From NCBI GenBank assembly GCA_017442805.1, contig JAFRZA010000040.1, positions 1 to 57,038 on the forward strand: a stretch of 57,038 nucleotides of DNA, read 5' to 3'. The notes below the pieces were generated by a model, which saw nothing but the letters and a program-made list of their open reading frames with translations, searched no databases and was not told the origin of the DNA. The translations under genes and the position numbers were made by a program. Of the stretch, positions 49,818 to 57,038 are shown one piece after another. The DNA is from Erysipelotrichaceae bacterium. Its GTDB lineage: Bacteria > Bacillota_I > Bacilli_A > Erysipelotrichales > Erysipelotrichaceae. Numbering within the stretch: the stretch's first letter is position 1; every line of letters starts with the position of its first letter.

Positions 49818-52545
49818 ATTCGCCGCAGACCACGCAGTGGCATCTGGGGCACAGTCCGTTTTCATCGACTTCATCGACGATGTTCCAGCAGCGCGGACAG
49901 GTCTTGCCTTCATACTTTTCGACCTTGATCCATCCGGTCGGGTATTCATCGTGCTTCTCATCCGTCAGTTCGAACTTCGAGGCAATGACCAGCTGGGCCA
50001 GATCGTGTTCACTCAGGCCTTCCAGTACGTCGCGGTATTCATCCCTGACGTTAAGCAGGATGCGGGCTTCCAGCGCCTTCTTGACGACGCCGGCGTTCTT
50101 GGCTTCTTCCAGAGCCTTGAGAACGTCGTCTCTGACCGTCAGATATCTGTCCCATCTGGCGATCAGCGCTTCGTCTTCCGGATGCCTTTCACTTACCGGC
50201 ATGCTGGCAAGCAGTACGCTCTTCTCTTCCGGTTTGAACAGCGAGTAGACCTCCTCCATGGTATAGGAGAGGATCGGAGCCCACAGTCTGACCAGAACGT
50301 CAGTGCACTGATAGAAGACGGTCTGGATCTGTCTTCTGCGCAGGCTGTCCTTCTTTTCAATGTAGAGGATGTCCTTAGCGTAGTCCATGTAGAAGGCGCT
50401 CAGCGTCTTGGACATGAAGTTGAACAGGGTACCCGTTAATGAGATGTAGTCGTAGCGGTTATAGCCGTCACGCACCTTGTCGATGGTATCGTTCAGCAAG
50501 GCCAGGATGTACTTGTCAAGGCTTTCCAGCTTATCGTATTCGACATGATCCTTTTCATAGTCGAAGTCCTCGGGATTGATGTTGCCCAGCAGATAGCGGA
50601 AAGTGTTTCTCACCTTGCGGTAGAAGTCGGAGTTCTGCTTGAAGATGTCATCGGAACAGGGCAGGTCAGCCTTGAAGTCGACGCTGGCGACCCACAGTCT
50701 CAAGATATCGGCGCCGTACTTGGCGATGACATCCAGCGGATTGACGGTATTGCCGAGCGACTTGCTCATCTTCAGGCCCTTGCCGTCAACGACGTAGCCA
50801 TGAGACAGAACGCTCTTATAGGGAGCCTTGCCATGGGTGGCGACGCCGACGGTCAGCGAGGAGTTGAACCAGCCGCGGTACTGGTCGGAGCCTTCCAGAT
50901 AAAGGTCACAGGGATACTTGTATCCTCTTCTCTCAAAGGTGTTGTGAGAGCTTCCGGAGTCAAACCAGACATCCATGATGTCCTTTTCCTTGGTGAACAG
51001 TCCGTTAGGTGAACCGGGATTGCTGTAGCCTTCCGGCAACAGGTCCCTGGCTTCTCTTTCAAACCAGACGTTTGAACCGTACTTTTCAAACAGCTGAGTG
51101 ACGTGTTCAAATACTTCTTCTTCGATGACCGGCTTGCCGGATTCATCGTAGAAGATCGGAATCGGAACGCCCCAGACGCGCTGACGGGAGATGCACCAGT
51201 CACCGCGGTCCTTGATCATGTTGTGGATCCTGATCTGACCGAAGTCGTTTTCCCACTTGACATCGTCGATGGCAGCCAGCAGTTCGTCTCTGATCTTCTC
51301 GATTGAGGCAAACCACTGAACGGTAGCGCGGAAGATGACCGGCTTCTTCATTCTCTCGTCGTGCGGATAGGAGTGGGTAACAAACTGCAGCTTAAGCAGA
51401 TGACCCAGTTCGTCAAGCTTGTTGACGACCGTCTTGTTGGCGTCGTAGACAAACTGTCCTTCCAGGAAATCGCCGGCTTCAGCGGTCATGCAGCCCTTCT
51501 CATCTACCGGACAGAAGGCCGGCAGACCGTATTTGTTTCCGACATAGAAGTCATCAAGGCCGTGGCCGGGAGCGGTATGAACGCAGCCGGTACCGTCTTC
51601 GTCGGTAACGTGGCTTCCCAGGATGATCAGGGAAGTGCGGTCATAGAACGGATGCTTGACGGTGATGTATTCCAAATCGCTGCCCTTGAAGGTCTTCAGT
51701 ACTTCGTATTCATTCAGCTCAAACGCCTTCATCAGGTCATCGACCATCGTGCTTAAGACGATAAGCTTGCCTTTTTGCGTATTGACAACGGCATACCGGA
51801 AGTCCGGATTAAGGCAGATGGCCAGGTTGGCGGGGATGGTCCAGGGCGTGGTAGTCCAGATGACGAACTTCTCATCGCCTTCCAGAACGCCCTTGCCGTC
51901 AACGACATCGAAGGTAACGTAGATGGTGGGATCCTTGCGGTCCTGATAGAAGATCTCGCTGTCAGCGACGGCGCTTTCTCTTTCCGGTGACCAGTAGATC
52001 GGCTTGAGACCCTGATAGATCAGTCCCTTGACGGCCATCTTGCCGAAGGTTCTGATCTGGTCAGCTTCAAATGATTTATGCAGTGTAATGTACGGATTAT
52101 CAAAATCGGCAACCGTTCCGAGTCTCTTCTCGGTCGTCTTCTGAATCTCGATCTGCTGAAGGGCGTATTCCTCGCACTTTGCGCGGAAGTCAGCCACCGA
52201 CATCTTTTTGCGGTCGTAGCCGAGCTTGGGCATGGCATTTTCAATCGGCAGGCCGTGGGTATCCCAGCCGGGATAGAACGGCGTATCGTAGCCCATCATG
52301 TGCTTGCTCTTGACGACGAAGTCCTTCAGACAGCGGTTCATGGAAGTTCCCATGTGCAGATTGCCGTTAGCATACGGCGGACCATCGTGCAGCATGAAGG
52401 TCTCCTTGCCCTTGTTCTGTTCGCACATCAGATCATAGAGGCGCATTTCTTCCCACTTCTCCAGGATCTTCGGTTCCTTGGTCGGCAGATTTCCTCTCAT
52501 TTCAAATTCCGTTTTCGGCATTAACAGGGTATCCTTATAATCCAT
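49816..52545 (-). CDS. ileS: Isoleucyl-tRNA synthetase
   Basis: A 909-residue class I synthetase. The HIGH-type motif is GNLHMGT in PPYANGNLHMGTSMN near residue 55. The CP1 editing domain includes TTTPWTIPANLAI, HTAPGHGLDDF and DEDGTGCV. KMSKSLGN is near 595. The C-terminal zinc finger CPRCWNIVDEVDENG-LCPRCHC has four cysteines, the bacterial type sensitive to mupirocin by family knowledge. The start is ATG 52545 (GAGGG upstream); the open frame to 52596 runs into the T-box terminator. The upstream T-box leader controls expression. Confidence 0.97.
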   Translation of the reverse strand: MDYKDTLLMPKTEFEMRGNLPTKEPKILEKWEEMRLYDLMCEQNKGKETFMLHDGPPYANGNLHMGTSMNRCLKDFVVKSKHMMGYDTPFYPGWDTHGLPIENAMPKLGYDRKKMSVADFRAKCEEYALQQIEIQKTTEKRLGTVADFDNPYITLHKSFEADQIRTFGKMAVKGLIYQGLKPIYWSPERESAVADSEIFYQDRKDPTIYVTFDVVDGKGVLEGDEKFVIWTTTPWTIPANLAICLNPDFRYAVVNTQKGKLIVLSTMVDDLMKAFELNEYEVLKTFKGSDLEYITVKHPFYDRTSLIILGSHVTDEDGTGCVHTAPGHGLDDFYVGNKYGLPAFCPVDEKGCMTAEAGDFLEGQFVYDANKTVVNKLDELGHLLKLQFVTHSYPHDERMKKPVIFRATVQWFASIEKIRDELLAAIDDVKWENDFGQIRIHNMIKDRGDWCISRQRVWGVPIPIFYDESGKPVIEEEVFEHVTQLFEKYGSNVWFEREARDLLPEGYSNPGSPNGLFTKEKDIMDVWFDSGSSHNTFERRGYKYPCDLYLEGSDQYRGWFNSSLTVGVATHGKAPYKSVLSHGYVVDGKGLKMSKSLGNTVNPLDVIAKYGADILRLWVASVDFKADLPCSDDIFKQNSDFYRKVRNTFRYLLGNINPEDFDYEKDHVEYDKLESLDKYILALLNDTIDKVRDGYNRYDYISLTGTLFNFMSKTLSAFYMDYAKDILYIEKKDSLRRRQIQTVFYQCTDVLVRLWAPILSYTMEEVYSLFKPEEKSVLLASMPVSERHPEDEALIARWDRYLTVRDDVLKALEEAKNAGVVKKALEARILLNVRDEYRDVLEGLSEHDLAQLVIASKFELTDEKHDEYPTGWIKVEKYEGKTCPRCWNIVDEVDENGLCPRCHCVVCGE

Positions 52546-52566
52546 CTTTACATTCCCTCTTTCCTT

Positions 52567-52786
52567 AAAAAAACGTCCTCGATCTAAGGACGTCATAACG
52601 CGGTACCACCTTAGTTCATGAACTTTCGTTCATGCCCTTAATTGATCCTTAACGCGGATATACGATGTACCCTACTGCTTTCGGGCACATGACTCCCAGG
52701 TGATATCTGCTGATAACTCTGACCGGCTTTCACCAACCGCCGGTTCTCTGATTGCCGTTTATCAACAGCGTGTCCTGTTCAAAGTT
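52567..52786 (-). promoter_or_regulatory. T-box leader (tRNA-Ile sensing) of ileS
   Basis: On the minus strand the specifier loop reads GATATCACC with the Ile codon ATC at 52704-52702. The T-box core TAAGGTGGTACCGCG is at 52613-52599, and the terminator ACGTCCT-6-AGGACGT is followed by TTTTTTT (52593-52567). No promoter was found between divIVA and the leader, so transcription may read in from sepF-ylmH-divIVA. Confidence 0.93.
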
Positions 52787-52788
52787 TT

Positions 52789-53274
52789 TTAGTCTTCTTC
52801 GGTTTTTTCCTGCGGCGCTTCCGCTTCGAACGGGTTCGGAACGGCCAGGTCGCTGTAGCTGTCAATGGTATCAAGCAGGCTGCTGATCGATTCTCTCAGG
52901 AGTCTTGTCTTTTCCTGATTCTGCTCACTGAACTTCTTCATCGTATCAACATAGCTCTGAACCTTCAGCATTGCCTCATCAATGATGTCATCGGCGCTCT
53001 TCTGCGCGTCGGTGATGATGTTGTTGGCTTCCAGAAGCGCCAGACGGCCGACGTCATCAGCCTGTTTTTCTCTGGCCTGAAGTTCGCTCACCAGCAGCTG
53101 ATATCTCTTCTTGATCATGTTGAACTGGTTGTTAAGCGTTTCTATCTGATTCTGATAAAGTAATATTTTTTCATTCAGTTCGCGGACATGGAACTCGTAC
53201 CGGTCGATCTCATTGTCGACCTGGTAGCAGTCATAGCCGCTGGTTACTAAATTGAAACGATGATTTCCGTTCAT
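52789..53274 (-). CDS. divIVA: DivIVA-family cell-division/polarity protein
   Basis: A 161-residue protein with the DivIVA N-terminal lipid-binding segment FNLVTSGYDCYQVDNEIDRY (usually F...GY...EVD.FL). A long coiled coil (about 25-130) and an acidic tail follow. It marks curved membrane at septum and poles. Compared with classic DivIVA the first residues are shifted (NGNHRFNLVTSGYD), so it may be a divergent subfamily. It lies between ylmH and the ileS leader, the canonical place for divIVA. Confidence 0.9.
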   Translation of the reverse strand: MNGNHRFNLVTSGYDCYQVDNEIDRYEFHVRELNEKILLYQNQIETLNNQFNMIKKRYQLLVSELQAREKQADDVGRLALLEANNIITDAQKSADDIIDEAMLKVQSYVDTMKKFSEQNQEKTRLLRESISSLLDTIDSYSDLAVPNPFEAEAPQEKTEED

Positions 53275-53286
53275 AATATCGCTCCC

Positions 53287-54042
53287 CTACTTAAACTTTC
53301 TGACTGAGATTCTGTACTTACCACTCCTCTGGTTAGTAACAATATTATCAATTTTAAAACGACCGAACATTCTTATCGATAATATATCACTATTATTACA
53401 CACTAAAGTACAATCTTCAATAGTTTTGTAATTAACATTTATGAGGCCTTTTTCAATCATCTGCTTGGCCTTTTCACGCGATTTCCGGATGATTGCCGAC
53501 GCGACTGAATCAAGCCTCAGCGAGCTTACGTTGATGCTCATCTGTTCAAATTCGAATTCCTGGCGGGCAAATCCGCATTCCTGAAAATTTACTTTAACTC
53601 TTCCGACTCTCTGTAAAAGGCTGATGACCGCCGGCGCGCTTTCCCTGGCGGCATAAACATGCATCTCACCGTTTCTTACCCACATGTCGCCGATCTTAGC
53701 GGTATCGATGCCCAGATTGTAGACGCTTCCCTTGAGATCGCGGTGATCGGGATTGTCGAATCTGGTATTGTATACTGCCTTAAGGCATATGATGTAATCT
53801 TCCGCCTTCAGCTCTTCACCGATGACCAGCCTTTTTCTGATGGCGTCAGGATAGCCGCCGAACAGTTCATAGGGCACTCTGCTGCCGAGATAGCTTTCAG
53901 CAGCGTTCAGTTCATCAGCCGCCAGAAAGTCAAGAGCCTGCGGTTTTAAAGTTCTCTCATAATGACGAAAAGCGTCATCAAGACGCTTTATCAGTTCTTC
54001 ATATCCGTGGTAATGCTGGAGAACGGCGCTACTGATCGCCAT
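53287..54042 (-). CDS. ylmH: YlmH-type S4-domain RNA-binding protein
   Basis: A 251-residue protein. The N-terminal half shows the YlmH LGSRVPYELFGGYPDAIRKRLVIG-type surface near residue 52. The C-terminal S4 domain (about 178-245) has LRLDSVASAIIRKSREKAKQMIEKGLINVNYK. YlmH binds ribosomal particles and is thought to rescue stalled 50S-peptidyl-tRNA complexes. It overlaps sepF by 14 bases and has only a weak ribosome-binding site, so translation is probably coupled. Confidence 0.93.
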   Translation of the reverse strand: MAISSAVLQHYHGYEELIKRLDDAFRHYERTLKPQALDFLAADELNAAESYLGSRVPYELFGGYPDAIRKRLVIGEELKAEDYIICLKAVYNTRFDNPDHRDLKGSVYNLGIDTAKIGDMWVRNGEMHVYAARESAPAVISLLQRVGRVKVNFQECGFARQEFEFEQMSINVSSLRLDSVASAIIRKSREKAKQMIEKGLINVNYKTIEDCTLVCNNSDILSIRMFGRFKIDNIVTNQRSGKYRISVRKFK

Positions 54043-54409
54043 GGTCAGTTGAGCCTACCGGCAGTTCCTTCGGAGCAAACAGGAAGACGTTGTCATCGAT
54101 CTTCTGAACGGTGCCGTTGATGGCGTAGATGGTTCCGCTCAGAAAGTCCAGCAGTCTGGTCGCTCCGCTTTCCTGCAGACGGTGAATGTTGACGACGCAG
54201 GCCTTCTTCTGAAGCAGATAGTCGGCGACCTGTCTGGCGTCTTCATAGCTGCGCGGTTCACTGACGATCATTTTGGCGTTGATGCTGCTGACGGCGTCAT
54301 TGTTCGCCTCTTCATACTCGCTGGTATTGGTCTCATTATCCGGATCGCCTTCGCCGTCCATGTAGGGATCAACGAACTTGCCCTTTATCTTTTCAAAAAG
54401 TTCACTCAT
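54029..54409 (-). CDS. sepF: Cell-division protein SepF
   Basis: The protein is 126 residues. An N-terminal amphipathic membrane-binding helix (MSELFEKIKGKF) and an acidic linker (about 15-42) lead to the SepF core with IVSEPRSYEDARQVADYLL near 48, KKACVVNIHRLQ, RLLDFLSGTIYAING and VFLFAP at about 108. It polymerises on the membrane and tethers FtsZ. AGAGGTAAACGGA precedes ATG 54409. A TAAAAT -10-like box lies near 54449-54454, with no good -35. Confidence 0.95.
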   Translation of the reverse strand: MSELFEKIKGKFVDPYMDGEGDPDNETNTSEYEEANNDAVSSINAKMIVSEPRSYEDARQVADYLLQKKACVVNIHRLQESGATRLLDFLSGTIYAINGTVQKIDDNVFLFAPKELPVGSTDHGDQ

Positions 54410-54492
54410 TCCGTTTACCTCTTTTCGTTTATCACAAAATCATTTTACCACATCTCTTACACTTTTAAGATGATGATTGTGTTCAAAATCCC

Positions 54493-55956
54493 TTACCAGG
54501 GGCTGTTGTCATTTTCCGGCTTACCGATGAACTCATAGCGGCCCAGCGGAACTTCATCCACGCTCTTGATCTTCAGGAAGTAATCAGCCAGCACGTCATG
54601 AACCCGCATGTGCGTATTGGTCCACTCTACGCGCCTGGCAATCTCTCCGGTATCGTTACCGCCGGAAGACATGTACTGGGAAGTTATTACGGAGAACTTC
54701 CGGTCATCACTGATGTCATTTCCCTGCAGGTCTCTTACATATACCACTTTCTGGCCGGCCGGCCTGGTATGATCCATCTTAACCACAAGTCCGCTGAAGA
54801 TGAGATTGCCGTTATTGCCGAAGCGTTCAGGAACATGGACGTGTTCGAAGAGATCGCGGATATCCTTTCCGGTATATTGCGCTTCATATAGCTCGTCATT
54901 GAAGCCCATGGCTTCAGAAATGCCGAAGCGGGTCAGCGGTCCCTTTTCGATCTGCCGGCCGCAGCTTGTGCAGTTGAAGTAGACGAAGTCCTTACCGGTC
55001 ATCTCCCTGACGCCGTCGGCAATCAGATCACCCATCGGCGATTCAAAGTCAAGACGCATCGGCAGATCGCGCTTTATGACGGCCAGCGGCTCATTGAAGT
55101 AATACTCATAGGGTTTCATTACCTCATTGATCAGTTCAGCCGTCTCAGCGTCTTCTTCCTTTTCGTCATTGTAGACGTCGATAACTTCCGCCTGACGGTC
55201 AATCACCTTTCTGCTTTCTTCATCAAACCGCAGCGTCGCTCTGCCCAGGCTCTTGCCGCCGAAGCCGGCCTTGGTAATGCAGCAGCCGTCAACCACTTCC
55301 GCGAAGTCCCCGGGTATGTGTCCGCCTATCATCACGTCAGGCTTGAGGTCCTTTATCTTCTCAAAGACCTCAAACAGCTCGCCGGTATGGTCTTCATAGA
55401 AGGGGAAATGGGTCAGCAGTATGATTATCTCCGCTCCCTTCAGCCGCATTTCCGGAATGTACCGGCGGGCCAGCTCGACGCTGTCGAGAACCCGGAAGGG
55501 TTCGATCATCGGACCGGTCACCATGTAGGGGGTATATTCCGTGCATAAACCTAAGATGCCGTATCTGACATTTCCCTTTTCCAGCAGTACGTAAGGCATG
55601 ACACCCCTGATGAACCTGCCGTCATCCTTATAGACGATATTGGAACAGACAACTTCCGTATGTCCTTCAAGCAGAGCCATTCTTCTTTCCAGTTCCTCAG
55701 CTCCCCGGTCGAATTCATGGTTTCCCAGTTCAAAGACATCCGTTTTCAGCCATTTGACTTCTTCCTGTACGAAGTCATCCCACAGCAGATTCTTGGAATT
55801 GTCTCCGGCATCAAGCAGCAGGCTATGCTCGGGATCGATGTCCCTGATCCGGTCTACCGCTCTTTTGAAGTACTGCAGGCCGCTGGAATCCCGGTCTCTT
55901 CTGATCCGTCCGGAATAATCGGCGTGTGAGAGGATCTCGATGTTAACGACAGCCAT
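54493..55956 (-). CDS. UshA/5'-nucleotidase-like metallophosphatase with altered metal ligands
   Basis: The protein is 487 residues. The N-terminal metallophosphatase domain (about 1-265) has LLLDAGDN near 45, ELGNHEFDRG near 77, LLTHFPFY near 182 and a GGHIPGD segment near 213. The C-terminal 5'-nucleotidase domain (about 310-470) has SPMGDLIADGVREMTGKDFVY and GFNDELYEAQYTG. The first motif, usually T-N-D-x-H-G, is S-H-A-D-Y-S-G and lacks its His; the last GGHTH is GGHIP. No signal peptide is present, so it is cytosolic. It starts one base after the permease stop and belongs to the sugar-ABC operon. Confidence 0.87.
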   Translation of the reverse strand: MAVVNIEILSHADYSGRIRRDRDSSGLQYFKRAVDRIRDIDPEHSLLLDAGDNSKNLLWDDFVQEEVKWLKTDVFELGNHEFDRGAEELERRMALLEGHTEVVCSNIVYKDDGRFIRGVMPYVLLEKGNVRYGILGLCTEYTPYMVTGPMIEPFRVLDSVELARRYIPEMRLKGAEIIILLTHFPFYEDHTGELFEVFEKIKDLKPDVMIGGHIPGDFAEVVDGCCITKAGFGGKSLGRATLRFDEESRKVIDRQAEVIDVYNDEKEEDAETAELINEVMKPYEYYFNEPLAVIKRDLPMRLDFESPMGDLIADGVREMTGKDFVYFNCTSCGRQIEKGPLTRFGISEAMGFNDELYEAQYTGKDIRDLFEHVHVPERFGNNGNLIFSGLVVKMDHTRPAGQKVVYVRDLQGNDISDDRKFSVITSQYMSSGGNDTGEIARRVEWTNTHMRVHDVLADYFLKIKSVDEVPLGRYEFIGKPENDNSPW

Positions 55957-55957
55957 G

Positions 55958-56788
55958 TTATCCTTTCAGACCGCCGCGGCTGACGCCGGTGACGATGCTC
56001 TTGCGGCAGAAGAGGAACAGGATGATCATCGGAATGACGACGATGGTCGCTCCTGCCATCCAGAGGTTGTAGTGAACGCCGGCCTCTGAAGTAAAGGCCG
56101 TCAGGCCATACGGCAGGGTACGGATGTTGCGGTTGCTGGAAGACATCAGCATGGTCCACATAAAGCTGTTCCAGCAGGTAATGGCGTCCAAAAGGGCGAT
56201 GGTCACCAGCGAAGGCTTGGCCATCGGTACCATGACCTGCCAGAGATACTGCCAGTCGCTGGCGCCGTCAATGCGGGCGCTCTGATACAGGCTGTCGGGA
56301 ACGCTGAGGAAGAAATTGCGCAATATGTATGTATAGAAGATGCTCGAGGTGAACGGCACGATCAGCGACCAGATCCTGCCGAAGAGATGCATGTGCCTGA
56401 TGGTCTCGTAGTTTGTCAGCATCAGCATTTCATAGGGGATCATCATCATGCTGACCAGAATGCTGAAGACCAGATCTCTTCCCGGAAAGCGCAGCTTGCT
56501 GAAGCCGTAGGCAGCCAGGATGGTGACGAACATGGTCAGACCGACGCAGACAACGGTGACAAAGACGCTGTTGCGGAAGTACTTGACGAAGTCTCCCATT
56601 TTCCAGGCCTGAACGAAGTTTTCAAACAGCAGTTTGCTGGGAAAGAAGGATGAGAAGGAAAGCAGTTCCTTTTCCGTCTTGAATGATGAGTTGATCATCC
56701 AGAAGAACGGCAGAAACATGATGGCGGCTCCGATAAACAGGATCAGGTACTGGGAGAATTTCTTCATCTTATCACTCAGTTTATTCAT
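55958..56788 (-). CDS. Carbohydrate ABC transporter permease, MalG type
   Basis: A 276-residue permease with six hydrophobic helices. The EAA-type cytoplasmic loop appears as SARIDGASDWQYLWQVMVPMAKP near residue 190, the site that docks on the ATPase. It pairs with the MalF-type permease upstream, and an AAGGAGGAAAG ribosome-binding site precedes ATG 56788. A lost YQSA (Tyr-Gln-Ser-Ala) start of the EAA loop is normal for this family. The sugar cannot be deduced; the binding protein must lie beyond the window. Confidence 0.93.
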   Translation of the reverse strand: MNKLSDKMKKFSQYLILFIGAAIMFLPFFWMINSSFKTEKELLSFSSFFPSKLLFENFVQAWKMGDFVKYFRNSVFVTVVCVGLTMFVTILAAYGFSKLRFPGRDLVFSILVSMMMIPYEMLMLTNYETIRHMHLFGRIWSLIVPFTSSIFYTYILRNFFLSVPDSLYQSARIDGASDWQYLWQVMVPMAKPSLVTIALLDAITCWNSFMWTMLMSSSNRNIRTLPYGLTAFTSEAGVHYNLWMAGATIVVIPMIILFLFCRKSIVTGVSRGGLKG

Positions 56789-56801
56789 GTCTTTCCTCCT
56801 T

Positions 56802-57038
56802 CTAGTAATCAGTGCGTTTCTGCAAGGCGCGCTGCAGAAGCGTGAATACCGCGATTACGAAGAACAGCACAATGCTGGCGGCAGCGGCGTAGCCGTACTG
56901 CGGCTTGGTGCCGCCGAATTTCTCGTAGATATAATAGATCATGGTGTACAGGTTATAGCCCGGACCCGGCTTGTTATAAAGCTGGAAGACGTAGTCGAAC
57001 ACCTTGAAGGCGCTGATGGAGTTGACGATGGCTACCAG
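56802..57038 (-). CDS. Carbohydrate ABC transporter permease, MalF type (C-terminal 78 residues)
   Basis: The gene is cut by the right edge of the window; the frame is open to base 57038. The visible part, NSISAFKVFDYVFQLYNKPG and then YTMIYYIYEKFG, is the typical end of MalF/UgpA-type permeases. One last membrane helix (ASIVLFFVIAVFTLLQ) and a basic tail follow. It lies 13 bases before the MalG-type permease in the same operon. Confidence 0.9.
   Translation of the reverse strand: MVAIVNSISAFKVFDYVFQLYNKPGPGYNLYTMIYYIYEKFGGTKPQYGYAAAASIVLFFVIAVFTLLQRALQKRTDY

Noticed and set aside
52546..52596. Extended N-terminus of ileS
   Set aside because: The extra codons lie in the T-box terminator hairpin and U-tract, and IleRS homology begins at the ATG at 52545 behind GAGGG.
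1..57038. CRISPR array, prophage, insertion sequence, tRNA or rRNA gene
   Set aside because: Reading both strands gave no regularly spaced repeats, integrase, transposase, cloverleaf or rRNA core sequence.

Overview
The window reads as chromosome of a low-GC-type Gram-positive bacterium (Firmicutes/Bacillota). A gut or mucosal member of the Erysipelotrichia is my best guess, not a proven assignment. Support comes from pgsA-cinA-recA-rny-ymdB order, gpsB followed by a class-B RNase P RNA, sepF-ylmH-divIVA-ileS, pyrH-frr-uppS-cdsA-dxr-rseP, T-box leaders before pheS and ileS, lipoprotein signal peptides and a sortase-like wall anchor. No rRNA, tRNA, CRISPR array, insertion sequence, integrase or phage gene was seen.

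Layout. 1-3.2 kb (+): end of an acidic/lysine-rich protein, a four-helix membrane protein with a zinc-knuckle-like tail, a double DUF1508 protein, a SanA/YdcF-type protein and a DegV protein. 3.2-3.6 kb: AT-rich convergent gap. 3.6-14.9 kb: a nucleoside/nucleobase utilisation island. It holds a divergent nucleoside hydrolase (-), then nitrilase, amidohydrolase, three tandem nucleoside-phosphorylase paralogues and a YczE-type membrane protein (+). A second promoter with a folded leader precedes a BMP-type nucleoside ABC importer (lipoprotein, ATPase, two permeases). 15-18.3 kb (+): a membrane-anchored unknown, pepC and pepT. 18.3-18.9 kb: gap with one 48-codon ORF. From 18.9 kb to the end every clear gene is on the minus strand.

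Minus strand, from high to low coordinate: carbohydrate ABC permeases and a UshA-like phosphatase (57-54.5 kb); sepF-ylmH-divIVA and T-box-ileS (54.4-49.8 kb); a patatin-like lipase with N-terminal 11-residue repeats; an rRNA/tRNA methyltransferase and a small HExxH membrane protein; T-box-pheS-pheT; a 2046-residue wall-anchored subtilase; yebC and a lipoprotein serpin; gpsB-rnpB; pgsA-cinA-recA; rny and a YmdB-ferredoxin in-frame fusion; miaB, an RNase J-like protein with a broken active site and ftsK/spoIIIE; and the pyrH-frr-uppS-cdsA-dxr-rseP operon.

Most noteworthy: (1) the nucleoside island, whose nitrilase plus deaminase plus three phosphorylases (the middle one lacking the phosphate-binding signature) suggest catabolism of an unusual nucleoside; (2) a leader RNA candidate in front of its importer; (3) an RNase J homologue that has lost most metal ligands; (4) YmdB fused in frame to a ferredoxin that keeps its own ribosome-binding site; (5) 11-mer arginine-rich repeats on a patatin; (6) a surface subtilase carrying both dockerin and cohesin-like modules near a secreted serpin. 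No homology search or folding program was run. Family calls rest on motifs and gene order.
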